A DNA stretch of 64,000 nt from Burkholderia singularis (lineage in GTDB: Bacteria > Pseudomonadota > Gammaproteobacteria > Burkholderiales > Burkholderiaceae), in contig NZ_FXAN01000050.1 in the NCBI RefSeq assembly GCF_900176645.1, positions 62,001-126,000 on the forward strand, given 5' to 3'. Below the pieces are notes generated by a model that had not been told where the DNA came from, ran no database searches, and was given only the letters and a program-made list of their open reading frames with translations. The translations under genes and the position numbers were made by a program. Below are positions 29,594-38,962 of this stretch, in pieces (positions within the stretch are counted from its first letter, which is position 1; each line of letters opens with the position of its first letter).

Positions 29594-32164
29594 TCAAAAT
29601 TCCAACGTCGTCAGCAGCGACACCTGCCGTGCATCGCCGATCGACACGAAATATCGGTTCACGCTCGACGGATAGTAGGTGCGGTTGAACAGATTCTTCA
29701 CGTTGAGCTGGAGCTGGAGCTTCTGCTTGCCGATGCGCGTGTCGTAGGTCGCAAACGCGTCGGCGGTCGCATAGGCGGGCAGCGTGAAGCTGTTGGCCGA
29801 ATCGCCCGGCCGGGCGCCGACGTAGCGGCCGGACGCGCCCAGACGCAGATCGTCCCCGCCGAACACCGTGCCCACGTCGTAGGCCGCCGTAATCGACGCG
29901 GTATGCCGCGCGACGTTCCATAGCCGGTTGCCGGCATAGAGAGGATCTTCCGTCGTCTTCGCATCGAGATACGCGTAGCTCGCCATCACGTTCCAGCGCG
30001 CGCCGAGTTGCCCCGACACGTCCAGCTCGACGCCGCGCGAGCGCGCGCGGCCCGACGCGCGCCAGTCGGTCTGCCCGGTCGCGTCGTTGAATTGCGAAAC
30101 GAGTACGTTCTTCTTGTCGATGTCGAATAGCGCCAGCGTGCCGGCCATGCCGTTCTTCATGTCGAGCTTCGCGCCAAGCTCCCACGACGTGCCCTGCTCA
30201 GGCGGCGTCGACGCGCCGATCACATAGCCGCCCGCCATCGGCGCGATCTTCGACGTGGGCTTCAGCGATTGCGTATAGCTGCCGTACAGCGACAGCGCGT
30301 CGCTCCACTTATAGACGACGCCTGCCCGCGGCAGCCATTTCGTGCCGGAAATGTCGGTGTTCGCGTTGAATGGCCGGCCGCGCCCCGCGACCTGGTTGTA
30401 GCGCAAAAAACGCGCGCCGACGACGACGATCCACTTGTCGGTCAGATGCACGCTGTCCTGAAAAAACAGCGACTGGTCGTGCAGTGTATCGGTCTGATCG
30501 CTGTCCGATGCGGACACCTGGCTCGACGGCGAAATCCGCCCATAGACCGGATCGCGGTAATTGAACGGTGTCTGGATCGGCTGGCGCAGCAGATCGGCGC
30601 GATAGATCCGCCGGTATTCGCTATCGACGCCGATCTGCACGTCGTGTCGCATACCGGCGAGCGTCAAATGCCCATCCACATACGCGATCGCATAGCTGTC
30701 GACGCTGCGCGCGCCGTGCGTCGCATCGTTGCTGCGCGTCAGCGTGCCTTTGACGGGGTCCACTCCGGTCACGCGGATCTGATTGGCGTCATAGACTTCC
30801 CGGTTGTAGCTGTATCCGAAATGCGCGTTCCAGTCCGGGGCGAGCTGGTGATCGACCGTGAGCTGCGCCAAATTCGATTCGCCGCGCATATCGTTGAACG
30901 GCTCGTCTAGCCGGGTGCGGCTGGAAATCGCCAGCGGCGCGTTGGTCCGCGGATCGAGCGCCGTGCCGCGGTCAAACGGCATCAGAAATCTCCGGTACTC
31001 ATATGACAGCACGACCTGCGTATCGCGCCCGTACCAGGCGAGCGAAGGCGCGACGAGCGTTTCGCGATGCTCGCCATAGTTGCGCCAGTACAACTCGTCG
31101 GTCTGATCGACGATCAGCCGGTACGCAAGCTTCGAGTCACCGAGTGCGCCGGTCGAGTCGAGCCCGATCTCGCCGCCGTTTTTGCCGTGCCCGTATGTCG
31201 AGCCGCCGGCCCAGACTGCGTGACGGCGCGCGAGCTGCGGCTGCTTGGTGACGACGTTGATCACGCCGCCGGGGTCCATGATCCCGTACAGCAGCGATGC
31301 CGGGCCTTTCAGCACCTCAACGCTGTCCGCCGTCGCATTCAGCGAGCGGCCCTGAACGATCGGCATCCCGTTGCGCATCACCGAGCCGTCGCGGTTGTCG
31401 CCGAAACCGCGCTTCATCACCGTGTCCTGCGTGCTGCCGAGCGTATTGCCCTGCGTGATGCCGCTGACGTTCGCGAGCGCATCGTCGAGATTGCGCGGGC
31501 GCTGGTCGCGCAGCACCTGCTGCGGCACGATATTGACGGCCTGCGGCACGTCGGCGAGCGGCACGTCGCTGCGCAGCCCGGCCGCCTCGCGCGGCGGCCG
31601 GTAGCTGTCGGCATGCGGCTGGCTGCCGCGCACCGAGACGGTCGGCAGCGTTGTGTCGGTCGCCAGTCCCCCTGCCGACGGCGAGGCCGCCGCGCCGGGC
31701 AGCTTTTCGAGCGTGTAGCCGCCGCCCGGCTGCTTCACGGCAACGAGGCCGGTGCCCGTCAGCAGCCGGTCAAACGCTGACCAGGTATTCGCGCGGCCGC
31801 GCAGGCCCGGGCTATGCAGCCCCGAAACCAACTCGCCGGGAAACGACAGCAGGATGCCCGCCTCACTGCCGAAGCGGTTCAGCGCCGCTTCGAGCGGGCC
31901 GGCCGGAATATCGTAGACGCGCGACGACTCGGCCGGCGGCTCCGCCGCGGCCGCATGGGTCGCGGCGGACGCGGCCAGCGCCGAGAACAGCATGGCGGCA
32001 GCCAGATTCGCGACAGCGCGGCGCGGCGTAAGCGCCGCCGCGCCGACCTGCGCCGCGCGACGGCAGTCAAGCGTACCAGCATGCGCGACACGGCCGGCCG
32101 GCGAGCGTGACAGGCTCGCGAGCTCGGCACCGCGCCGCCGGTTGCGATTGCAGAATGAATCCAT
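29594..32164 (-). CDS. TonB-dependent siderophore receptor with N-terminal signalling (STN) domain
   Basis: About 856 residues, outer membrane. After a signal peptide ending near THAAAAE there is an STN domain (about 82-152: RVYDIPAGPLEAALNRFGSEAGI...GTGLVAVKQPGGGYTLEKL, given in parts), TonB box TLPTVSVRG, plug (PQAVNIVPQQVLRDQRPRNLDDAL, GSVMRNGMPIVQG, VEVLKGPASLLYGIMDPGGVINVVTK, in segments) and a 22-strand barrel ending in LLTTLEF with terminal Phe. STN domains signal ligand occupancy to an anti-sigma factor; FecR-like and FecI-like genes lie 1.7 kb upstream. The start is uncertain because the region before the signal peptide is unusually long (about 50 residues). Confidence 0.88.
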   Translation of the reverse strand: MDSFCNRNRRRGAELASLSRSPAGRVAHAGTLDCRRAAQVGAAALTPRRAVANLAAAMLFSALAASAATHAAAAEPPAESSRVYDIPAGPLEAALNRFGSEAGILLSFPGELVSGLHSPGLRGRANTWSAFDRLLTGTGLVAVKQPGGGYTLEKLPGAAASPSAGGLATDTTLPTVSVRGSQPHADSYRPPREAAGLRSDVPLADVPQAVNIVPQQVLRDQRPRNLDDALANVSGITQGNTLGSTQDTVMKRGFGDNRDGSVMRNGMPIVQGRSLNATADSVEVLKGPASLLYGIMDPGGVINVVTKQPQLARRHAVWAGGSTYGHGKNGGEIGLDSTGALGDSKLAYRLIVDQTDELYWRNYGEHRETLVAPSLAWYGRDTQVVLSYEYRRFLMPFDRGTALDPRTNAPLAISSRTRLDEPFNDMRGESNLAQLTVDHQLAPDWNAHFGYSYNREVYDANQIRVTGVDPVKGTLTRSNDATHGARSVDSYAIAYVDGHLTLAGMRHDVQIGVDSEYRRIYRADLLRQPIQTPFNYRDPVYGRISPSSQVSASDSDQTDTLHDQSLFFQDSVHLTDKWIVVVGARFLRYNQVAGRGRPFNANTDISGTKWLPRAGVVYKWSDALSLYGSYTQSLKPTSKIAPMAGGYVIGASTPPEQGTSWELGAKLDMKNGMAGTLALFDIDKKNVLVSQFNDATGQTDWRASGRARSRGVELDVSGQLGARWNVMASYAYLDAKTTEDPLYAGNRLWNVARHTASITAAYDVGTVFGGDDLRLGASGRYVGARPGDSANSFTLPAYATADAFATYDTRIGKQKLQLQLNVKNLFNRTYYPSSVNRYFVSIGDARQVSLLTTLEF

Positions 32165-33040
32165 GATCGATGACTCGTTGACGATGAGTGAAATGCAGCC
32201 TTCGCTTCCCATGTCACGCGAAAATCGAAAACAGCTCAGTCGGGCGCTGCCTGCAGCCGCTTGTCTTCGGCACCAAGCGCGAAGGCACGCTTGCTCCGGC
32301 TTCGTGTCGGCACCCTTCGGCCGGCCTCCTCAGTTGCGCAGCGTCTGTTCATACAAGCCCTGAAACGAGAACCCTCACGCTCACGCGTTTGTCCTCGTCG
32401 TTACGGCCGTCGTTTTGCACTCCGCCGCGTATACCTGTTTTCGGCCGGAAATCTCCACTTCCGATCGGGACTAATTCCGGTTCAGGGTCACACTGGAAGC
32501 CGAAATTTCAGAGAAGATTATCCATTTATTAAAATCTCAATGATGTCATTTCGGCCTCGGCACTTGATCGACAGACACCCATAAGGCAGAACAAGCTATC
32601 CATCAATATTTCGCACATATATTTCATTGTTATAGCCAAAGAAATATAGTCCATATATTTCAGAAATCCGATTACACGCATTAATAGACCTCTTACTCTA
32701 AAAACAAGCTTGAAAAATATTGAAGCAAATTTACTATTGAACAAACCACATCGAGACATTGAAATTACGGCAACCCCAAAGGACAATTATTATCACAGCT
32801 CATAAATTTATTAATGACATTTATTTTAAGCAAAAAATCACCCCGTCAGCTACACTGCACATTTATCAAAAAATCAATTTCACTCACAACAAAATAGGCC
32901 CAAATCTCACTCAGCAATAATTTTTACTGTGATTTATTTATCGAACCGCCCAATGCACTCGAAAATTATCGCGAAAGCGGTGCGAGAAAACCAAGAACCA
33001 TCGCCAGGCACCTTCAATTTTCAAGATTCAAGGTCAAAAC
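32165..33040. other. AT-rich intergenic region between receptor and islet gene
   Basis: These 876 bases separate two divergent genes. From about 32500 onward composition changes abruptly to AT-rich, with long A/T runs and no credible frame: the plus-strand frames before 32530 are GC-type artefacts, and an 85-codon minus frame (32529-32786) has no ribosome site. The receptor promoter must lie near 32170-32300; I cannot recognise a sigma site by eye. The AT-rich part belongs with the islet gene. Confidence 0.5.
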
Positions 33041-33577
33041 ATGAATAAGATCTCCACACCGCACGTCAGCAAATGGATGCTTTCGGCGTTGATGGCAGGA
33101 ACACTAAATTCGGCCCACGCCGCACCCTATCAATATCAAGTAATTTGGAACAACCCCTCTCCAGCTTCCGTTCACGTCGAACGCATTAGTGCCGCATGCG
33201 CTTCCGATTCAGGACCAATGGAATTCGAATTGTCAAAAAGACTCATAAAAATCTTTTATATTACTCAAGACGATCTTTCATGCGCCTTTAAAATCGAATG
33301 GAAAATTTCTCGCACATTCGAATCAGGAAAAATAACCAGCATCAATGTCATATACCAACAGATCGATAACCGCCGAAACGAGGCTACCGTTAGAGCCGTA
33401 GACACCAGATCCACCGGAAATAAATATCTCCTTCCGCTGAAAATCCATGTCATATGCGGCACCAAAGAAACCGGTATATCAAATTGCCTCTCTGGATCAA
33501 CAGGCGCACTAAAGCTTGTTCAAATTTACACAGAGCCGGTGGCCACCACCAATCAAATTTTTCATTTTGGAAAATGA
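33041..33577 (+). CDS. Exported protein of unknown family in AT-rich islet
   Basis: A 178-residue protein. A Sec signal of about 27 residues ends at NSAHA, and mature residues contain four cysteines (ISAACASD, DLSCAFK, HVICGTK, ISNCLSG) that could form two disulfides. The chain is beta-rich and aromatic, with APYQYQVIWNNPSPASV at its start. AAGG precedes the ATG at good spacing. Its codons favour A/T in third positions, unlike every neighbour, which points to acquisition by transfer. It sits between the FecR gene and the receptor, in the opposite orientation to both. No family is recognised; a small secreted or periplasmic binding or toxin-like protein is possible but speculative. Confidence 0.7.
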   Translation: MNKISTPHVSKWMLSALMAGTLNSAHAAPYQYQVIWNNPSPASVHVERISAACASDSGPMEFELSKRLIKIFYITQDDLSCAFKIEWKISRTFESGKITSINVIYQQIDNRRNEATVRAVDTRSTGNKYLLPLKIHVICGTKETGISNCLSGSTGALKLVQIYTEPVATTNQIFHFGK

Positions 33578-33902
33578 ATTTTCATTTCAAACGGCGGTAG
33601 AAATGCTGTTGCGGCAAGGCAAATCGTGGAAATCAGCCTCGACCGAGACGGAAATGATACGGGAAGGATACAGGTAATCTTTGCGTGAAACGGGCAAGAC
33701 AGCCGCGCGCCTGAAACATCCGGCGGGCATATTACCGATCCTCTCAGCCCCGGGATATATCAAACATTAACAACCGCACACGTAACCGGGGATGCCGCCA
33801 CGTCTCACCGCGACGATAACGGCTCCTTTTGATGGGGCACGGTCTGACACCTACCTGTATCTGGCCCATCTCCGGCGCGCGTCGGTCAACGCATCTCGCC
33901 GC
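33578..33902. other. Intergenic region after islet gene
   Basis: These 325 bases lie between the convergent islet gene and the FecR-like gene. AT content falls back to the chromosomal norm by about 33800. No complete terminator, repeat or frame was seen. Confidence 0.4.
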
Positions 33903-34901
33903 CTAACCCCGAGCAGGCACGACCGTCACCCAATAGCGGGTTAAATAATCGAGATCGATCGGCAACGTCGCACGCAGCGTCGCGAGGATGCGATCGGGAT
34001 CATCGAGCGGATACGTGCCCGACACGCGCAGCTCCGCGACCGCGCTGTCGCAGCGCACATGCCCGCGATAGTAGCGACCGATCTCGGCGAGCAAATCGGC
34101 AAGACGTAGATTCGACGCGACGAGCATACCGTTCACCCACGCGGCGGCATCCGGGCCGATCGGCTGAGCCGGGCGTGCGAGCGCGTCGCGCGTGAAATCC
34201 GCACGCTGGCCGGCGACGATCACCGGGCCCATGCCGGCGAATCGCGCCGGCGCGATTCGCACCGTACCTTCGAATACGTCGACGCGCGTCGTCGCGCCCC
34301 GCTCGCGCACCGCGAAGCGCGTGCCGACCGGGCGCACGTCACCGTGCGCGGTCGCAATCACCAGCGGACGCGGCGAAAGGTGCACGCCGTCGGCGCCGTC
34401 ATGGCCGCTCGTCACCATGATCTCGCCGCGCACCAGTTGCACGCGGCGCATCGCGTCGTCGAAACGAATGTCGATCGCGCTATCCGTATTGACGACGACG
34501 ATCGTGCCATCGGCAAGACGAAGCGTGCGCCGCTCGCCGACGGCAGTGCGCACGTCCGCCACCCACACGCGCCACGGCGCGTAGCTGTCGGCCATCCAAG
34601 CCGCACCGCCCGCGACCGACAGCGCGAGCAGCGTTTTCGCGGCTCTACGGCGCCGCGCCTGCGCGGGCGGCGACAGCAGCGCGGCACGCACGGCCTGTGC
34701 ATTCAATCCGCTGGCGACGCGATCGAGCCGCCCATTGACCGCCTCGATATGCCGCCACGCGGCATCGTGCACAGGGTCCTGCTCACGCCAGCGTGCAAAA
34801 TCCGCGCGCATCGCATCGGTCACGCGGCCCGAGCCGAGTTCGACCCACCATTCGACCGCGCGTCGCGCTACATGCGCGGGTACGGCGGGCGGCCCGCTCA
34901 T
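33903..34901 (-). CDS. FecR-like anti-sigma/transmembrane regulator
   Basis: A 332-residue FecR-family protein that passes the receptor's signal to the ECF sigma factor. The cytoplasmic N-terminus contains the DUF4880 motif (ARRAVEWWVELGSGRVT...DFARWREQDPVHDAAW, in parts), then a membrane segment near residue 90-110 (TLLALSVAGGAAWMA), then the periplasmic FecR domain with VGERRTLRLADGTIVVVNTDS and LVRGEIMVTSGHD. The C-terminal STN-like part (LRVSGTYPLDDPDRILATL) binds the receptor's signalling domain in this family. Its ATG overlaps the sigma-factor stop (ATGA). Confidence 0.9.
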   Translation of the reverse strand: MSGPPAVPAHVARRAVEWWVELGSGRVTDAMRADFARWREQDPVHDAAWRHIEAVNGRLDRVASGLNAQAVRAALLSPPAQARRRRAAKTLLALSVAGGAAWMADSYAPWRVWVADVRTAVGERRTLRLADGTIVVVNTDSAIDIRFDDAMRRVQLVRGEIMVTSGHDGADGVHLSPRPLVIATAHGDVRPVGTRFAVRERGATTRVDVFEGTVRIAPARFAGMGPVIVAGQRADFTRDALARPAQPIGPDAAAWVNGMLVASNLRLADLLAEIGRYYRGHVRCDSAVAELRVSGTYPLDDPDRILATLRATLPIDLDYLTRYWVTVVPARG

Positions 34902-35407
34902 GCGGCAACCGCGAAATAGCACTGCGCACCGGCCTTGACGAGGTAGCGCTTGACCGTCGCAAGCGACACGCTCAATTCGGCCGCGATCTGTGCATGCGTC
35001 ATGCCGTCGAGTTGTGCGAGCAGAAACGCTTGCCGGACGGCCGCGGGCAGTGCGTCAAGCATCCGGTCGATCTCGACGAGCGTTTCGAACAGGATCGCCC
35101 GCGTCTGCGGCGACGGCGCCACGTCCTGCGGCCATTGCGCAAGTGCATCGAGATACGCGCGCTCGAGCCGCTCGCGCCGCCAATAATTGAACAGCACGCG
35201 CTGCGCAACCGTCGTCAAAAATGCACGCGGTTCGAGCGCATTAATCGGCTCCGTGCGCGCGAGCAAGCGCATGAACGTATCGTGGACGAGATCGGCGGCC
35301 CGCTCGCTACAGCCGAGCTTTTTCGTCAGCCAGCCGTGCAGCCAGCCGCGATGACCGGTGTAGAGCGCGGCGATTTCATGCTGCAGTTGCAAAGGGTTGG
35401 CTGCCAT
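34898..35407 (-). CDS. FecI-like ECF sigma factor
   Basis: A 169-residue extracytoplasmic-function sigma factor of the iron-uptake group. Region 2 reads ERAADLVHDTFMRLLARTE with AFLTTVAQRVLFNYWRRERLERAYLDAL; region 4 has LDALPAAVRQAFLLAQLDGMTHAQIAAELSVSLATVKRYLVKA, all in contiguous order. FecI-type factors direct RNA polymerase to their TonB-receptor gene when the siderophore binds. A Fur box lies immediately upstream, so it should be expressed on iron starvation. The ATG was chosen over a GTG two codons upstream. Confidence 0.92.
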   Translation of the reverse strand: MAANPLQLQHEIAALYTGHRGWLHGWLTKKLGCSERAADLVHDTFMRLLARTEPINALEPRAFLTTVAQRVLFNYWRRERLERAYLDALAQWPQDVAPSPQTRAILFETLVEIDRMLDALPAAVRQAFLLAQLDGMTHAQIAAELSVSLATVKRYLVKAGAQCYFAVAA

Positions 35408-35444
35408 GGACACGATGCCGGCGTCGCGCCGGGATATTAAATGT

Positions 35445-35463
35445 AAATGAGAATGATTATTAT
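35445..35463 (-). promoter_or_regulatory. Fur box upstream of the FecI-like gene
   Basis: The 19-mer AAATGAGAATGATTATTAT is a close match to the Fur consensus GATAATGATAATCATTATC in its central part. It lies about 40 bases before the sigma-factor start and within an AT-rich promoter. Iron-replete repression by Fur is expected. Confidence 0.85.
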
Positions 35464-35659
35464 ATAAGAAATCGCAATCATGTCACGAGACCAGCCCGTG
35501 CCTGCGCCGCACGCTTTTTTTTCCGGCGGCCCGAAAACGCGGAAAACAACGCGCCGCCTTCCCCGGAACCGCCTATTTTTAGCGACAATCCGACGATCCC
35601 GGCACGCATCCGTGCCCCCGCCCACCCGACTTGCCCCTCGTCCAATCGCCTGAGCGCCC

Positions 35660-36943
35660 ATGCCCGCCATCACCCAGCCGCGCACCTATGGAATGTCCGA
35701 GCGAAGCGACCGTCTCGATTTCTATATTCGCGACGAAACCGGCCGCCGGGCCATCGCCGAGCCGCATCGGCATGCCTATTTCCAAATCCAGTTCAATCTC
35801 GGCGGCGACACCGAGCACCGGATCGGCGACGCCACACGGCCGTTTCCACGCGGCGCACTTGCGTTCGTGCCGCCGTATCGCGAGCATCTGATTGCGCATC
35901 CGCCGGGCGCGCATTTCGTCGTGATCAATTTTTCGCTGCCCTTCCTGCGTGCCGATCTCGATATCGATCCGCTCGATCTCGACAGCCTTCCCCTGCAACA
36001 CACGCCGGAGCTTGCGCCGTTCCGGCTGCAGGAATTCATCGATTTCATTCTGACGGGCACCGCGTTCGACCATGCGCGCCAACTCGCGCACCGCATGCTG
36101 GAAGCCGATCGCACGCGCACGTTCGGCTCGGTGCCGCTGTTGCGCGGCTATTTGCTGCAACTGATCGGGCTCGTCTGCGCGCAGTATGCAGACGCACTCT
36201 TAAGACTCACGCACGAGGACGCGCCACACACGGGCCGCCGCGATGCGCTGGCACGGGCGTTGCGGCACGTGCGCACCCATCTGACGGACGATCGGCTCAC
36301 GCTCGCCGGCACCGCGCGCGCGGCATTCCTGACACCGAACTATCTCGCCCACCTGATCCGCAAGGAAACCGGGCGCACCTTCACCGATCTCGTCACCGAA
36401 CGGCGAATCGCGCTCGCGCAATCGTTGCTCGCGCACACGACGCGCCGGATCGCCGATATCGCGCATGCGGTCGGGTTTCGCGACGAAGGTTATTTTTCGA
36501 GGCGCTTTCGCGCATGCGTCGGGATATCGCCGAAAGCTTACCGGGACGCGAATGCAACGGACAGCACGCGGTGCGCGGCTGACGCTGCCGCGACTATGTC
36601 GGGCGATGCGCGTGCGTCCGGCGCATCGCACCAGCCGCGTACATCGTCATTATCGAGCAGCCCGAATCGTTCGGCTCCGTCGCCCGCGCCGGGCATGCCG
36701 CATCGTTCGCGCACACCGCCCCGCTCAAACGCGTCGGACCACACGGACAACGCGTGCCCACCCAGTGCGCCGGAGTGCCGACACGCGTCGCCGCCGTCAG
36801 ACACGTCGCATCATCCGGGCGATTCCAATGCGTCAAACACTCCGATATGTTCAGACATCCCGAGCACCTCGCCTGCGCCAACCCACCGCCCGTGCGATCC
36901 GCTCATCCAACACACATCGAAAAACGCAACACCGCACGCGTAG
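35660..36943 (+). CDS. AraC-family regulator with long low-complexity C-terminal tail
   Basis: 427 residues. A cupin-like sensor half (about 15-110: EPHRHAYFQIQFNLGGDTEHRIG, PRGALAFVPPYREHLI, in segments) is followed by two helix-turn-helix motifs (about 195-295) with LAGTARAAFLTPNYLAHLIRK and RIADIAHAVGFRDEGYFSRRFRACVGISPKAYR. Normal AraC proteins end soon after this point; here about 130 more residues follow, rich in Ser, Pro, His and Thr, without a recognisable fold. The tail is odd and could be recent read-through into former intergenic DNA. The FAH-family gene 145 bp downstream is its likely target. Confidence 0.85.
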   Translation: MPAITQPRTYGMSERSDRLDFYIRDETGRRAIAEPHRHAYFQIQFNLGGDTEHRIGDATRPFPRGALAFVPPYREHLIAHPPGAHFVVINFSLPFLRADLDIDPLDLDSLPLQHTPELAPFRLQEFIDFILTGTAFDHARQLAHRMLEADRTRTFGSVPLLRGYLLQLIGLVCAQYADALLRLTHEDAPHTGRRDALARALRHVRTHLTDDRLTLAGTARAAFLTPNYLAHLIRKETGRTFTDLVTERRIALAQSLLAHTTRRIADIAHAVGFRDEGYFSRRFRACVGISPKAYRDANATDSTRCAADAAATMSGDARASGASHQPRTSSLSSSPNRSAPSPAPGMPHRSRTPPRSNASDHTDNACPPSAPECRHASPPSDTSHHPGDSNASNTPICSDIPSTSPAPTHRPCDPLIQHTSKNATPHA

Positions 36944-37088
36944 TTTTGTCCATGAAGACGATACATCCGTCGCATCCGCGCCCGCTTCGCGCTGCTACCG
37001 TCGACATGCGACACATCGCCTGCCTGCAGCACCAGCGGTAATGCGTCCTTTTATCGTCACTTTCATCGCCCCTTTGCGAAACCCCACC

Positions 37089-37793
37089 ATGACCGAATAC
37101 GTTTTCACGCCGCCTGCCACCCCTTGCGTCGAAATCGGCGGGACCGACGCCCGCTTTCCAGTGCGCCGCGTGTTCTGCGTCGGCCGCAACTACGCGGACC
37201 ACGCCCGCGAGATGGGCGCCGATCCGTCCCGCGAGCCGCCGTTCTTTTTCGCGAAGCCAGCCGACGCGATCGTCGCGGCAAGCGGCACGGTTCCCTATCC
37301 GCCGCTCACGTCGGATTTGCATCATGAGATCGAGCTCGTAATCGCGATCGGCCGGGCCGGCCGCGCGATTGCAGCGGATACGGCGCTCGAGCATGTGTGG
37401 GGCTACGGCGCAGGCGTCGATCTGACGCGTCGCGACTTGCAGGCACAAGCCAAGAAGCTGGCGCGGCCGTGGGACTGGGCGAAGGGCTTCGACGCGTCGG
37501 GCCCCGTATCGGCGCTCTATCCCGCCGCGTCGATCGGCCATCCGCAGCGCGGCCGCATCTGGCTTGCCGTCAACGGCGACACGCGCCAGCAAGGCGATCT
37601 CGCCGAGATGATCTGGCCCGTCGCCGACATCGTCAGCTATGCGTCGCACGCCGTCGAACTTCGGCCGGGCGATTTGATCTTCAGCGGCACGCCGGCCGGC
37701 GTCGGCGCGCTGCAACCCGGCGACCGCGTGACGGGAGGCGTCGACGGCGTTGCGTCGTTCGAGTTCGTCATCGGGATAAAGCCCACGATCTAG
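37089..37793 (+). CDS. Fumarylacetoacetate hydrolase-family protein (fumarylpyruvate hydrolase-like)
   Basis: A 234-residue FAH-fold enzyme acting on a beta-diketo or acylpyruvate substrate. The metal and active-site features are present: RRVFCVGRNYADHAREMG, PPFFFAKPADAIVAA, LHHEIELVIAIG (metal-binding Glu pair), GYGAGVDLTRRDLQAQAKKLARPWDWAKGFDAS in order (first part: GYGAGVDLTRRDLQ), and the C-terminal PGDLIFSGTPAGVGALQPGDRV. Size and motifs fit NagK-type fumarylpyruvate hydrolases, but no gentisate pathway genes are adjacent, so the substrate is uncertain. Probably controlled by the upstream AraC protein. Confidence 0.88.
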   Translation: MTEYVFTPPATPCVEIGGTDARFPVRRVFCVGRNYADHAREMGADPSREPPFFFAKPADAIVAASGTVPYPPLTSDLHHEIELVIAIGRAGRAIAADTALEHVWGYGAGVDLTRRDLQAQAKKLARPWDWAKGFDASGPVSALYPAASIGHPQRGRIWLAVNGDTRQQGDLAEMIWPVADIVSYASHAVELRPGDLIFSGTPAGVGALQPGDRVTGGVDGVASFEFVIGIKPTI

Positions 37794-37801
37794 AGCCGCG
37801 A

Positions 37802-37827
37802 GCGGGCCGCGCACCGAAGCGGCCCGC
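37802..37827. terminator. Hairpin after the FAH-family gene
   Basis: A perfect 9-bp stem GCGGGCCGC / GCGGCCCGC with the loop GCACCGAA begins 9 bases past the stop codon. It lacks a T-run. Confidence 0.5.
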
Positions 37828-37957
37828 GGCCTTGCGCCAGCCGCGGGTCCGCGCGTGCACCGCATGGTGCCGGAACTGCTGCCGAATCCCATGCATGAGC
37901 CCGCGAAGCGCGAAGACGGTATGATGTGCGGCCTTTCATAAAACTTACGATCACTTG

Positions 37958-38833
37958 ATGACTGGCAACCCCTTCTGGTTCGCGGCTGTGTGGGCCGCAC
38001 TGTTTGCCGCCGCGTTCGCGGCCGTTTGGCTTGGGCCGAAGCTACGCTCGGCCAGCATCGGTCTCGGCGCACTGGCTTATGCAGGCGCGCTCGCAACCGG
38101 TATGCTGGCACCCGTCGCGCTCGCGCCCATCGCGTTACTCATGGCCGCTGCCTACGCGGTCGCCCCCGAGCGCAGTCTACCGGTGCGCTATGCAGGCCAC
38201 GCACTGTTCGCCGTGCTCGCTGTCGCGCTGATGCTGCACTGGCTGCCCGGCTTCCATAATCCACGCGTCATCGATCCGGTCCGTTTCACGCCGGACGCCG
38301 TGCCGTTCTCGATGTATCTGAATCTCGACAAACCGCTCGTCGGCTTTTGGCTGCTGTGGGTGCTGCCGTGGCTGAGATCAGACGAACGCTGCGCACGCAC
38401 ATGGCGCGTCGGCATCGGCGCGGCGGTCGCGACGTCCGCGGCCTGCCTCGTGTTTGCGCTCGGCGTCGGCCTCGTCGGCTGGTCGCCGAAATGGCCGACA
38501 TCGGGCTGGCTATGGTTCGCGAATAATCTGCTGCTCGTCTGCTTCGCCGAGGAAGCGCTGTTTCGCGGCTATCTGCAAGGCGGCCTGAGCCGGCTGTTGG
38601 CGAATCGCGTGCGCGGCGGCCACGTGTGGGCGCTCGCGATCGCCGCGCTGCTGTTCGGCGCGGCGCATGCCGCCGGCGGCTGGCAATGGATCGTGCTCTC
38701 CGCTGCGGCAGGCGTGGGCTACGGGCTCGCCTATCGCGCGAGTGGACTGCGGGCCGCGATACTTGCGCATATCGGCCTGAACGTCGTTCATTTCGGACTG
38801 TTCACCTATCCGATGCTCGCCGCGGCGGCTTGA
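37958..38833 (+). CDS. CPBP-family intramembrane metalloprotease
   Basis: A 291-residue membrane protein with about eight hydrophobic segments. The CPBP/Abi signature is complete: FAEEALFRGYLQGGL near residue 197 (EExxxR, with the catalytic Glu pair), GAAHAAGG near 237 and HIGLNVVHFG near 272 as further metal ligands. CPBP proteins cleave membrane substrates or prenylated peptides, but the bacterial substrate is rarely known. An ATG preceded by a TTG in frame was chosen. Confidence 0.88.
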   Translation: MTGNPFWFAAVWAALFAAAFAAVWLGPKLRSASIGLGALAYAGALATGMLAPVALAPIALLMAAAYAVAPERSLPVRYAGHALFAVLAVALMLHWLPGFHNPRVIDPVRFTPDAVPFSMYLNLDKPLVGFWLLWVLPWLRSDERCARTWRVGIGAAVATSAACLVFALGVGLVGWSPKWPTSGWLWFANNLLLVCFAEEALFRGYLQGGLSRLLANRVRGGHVWALAIAALLFGAAHAAGGWQWIVLSAAAGVGYGLAYRASGLRAAILAHIGLNVVHFGLFTYPMLAAAA

Positions 38834-38862
38834 CGCCGCCTGCGGCCGAGCCGTGCCGGGCT

Positions 38863-38924
38863 TTCGCCGTCGTGCAGGCCATTTCGGCGCCATTGCCCGG
38901 CGCGCTGCTGATTTCCACTAGATT
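38863..38924 (+). promoter_or_regulatory. PIP/hrpII-like box with -10-like TAGATT
   Basis: TTCG (38863-38866) and TTCG (38883-38886) are spaced exactly 16 nt, as in the hrpII box of Ralstonia and related type III regulons. TAGATT (38919-38924), fitting YANNNT, follows after 32 nt, the family's reported spacing. It lies 38 bases before the gene starting at 38963. A chance match is possible in GC-rich DNA. Confidence 0.5.
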
Positions 38925-38962
38925 GGCCACTTTAGGTCATCGAATTCGACAGGTGGTAAATC

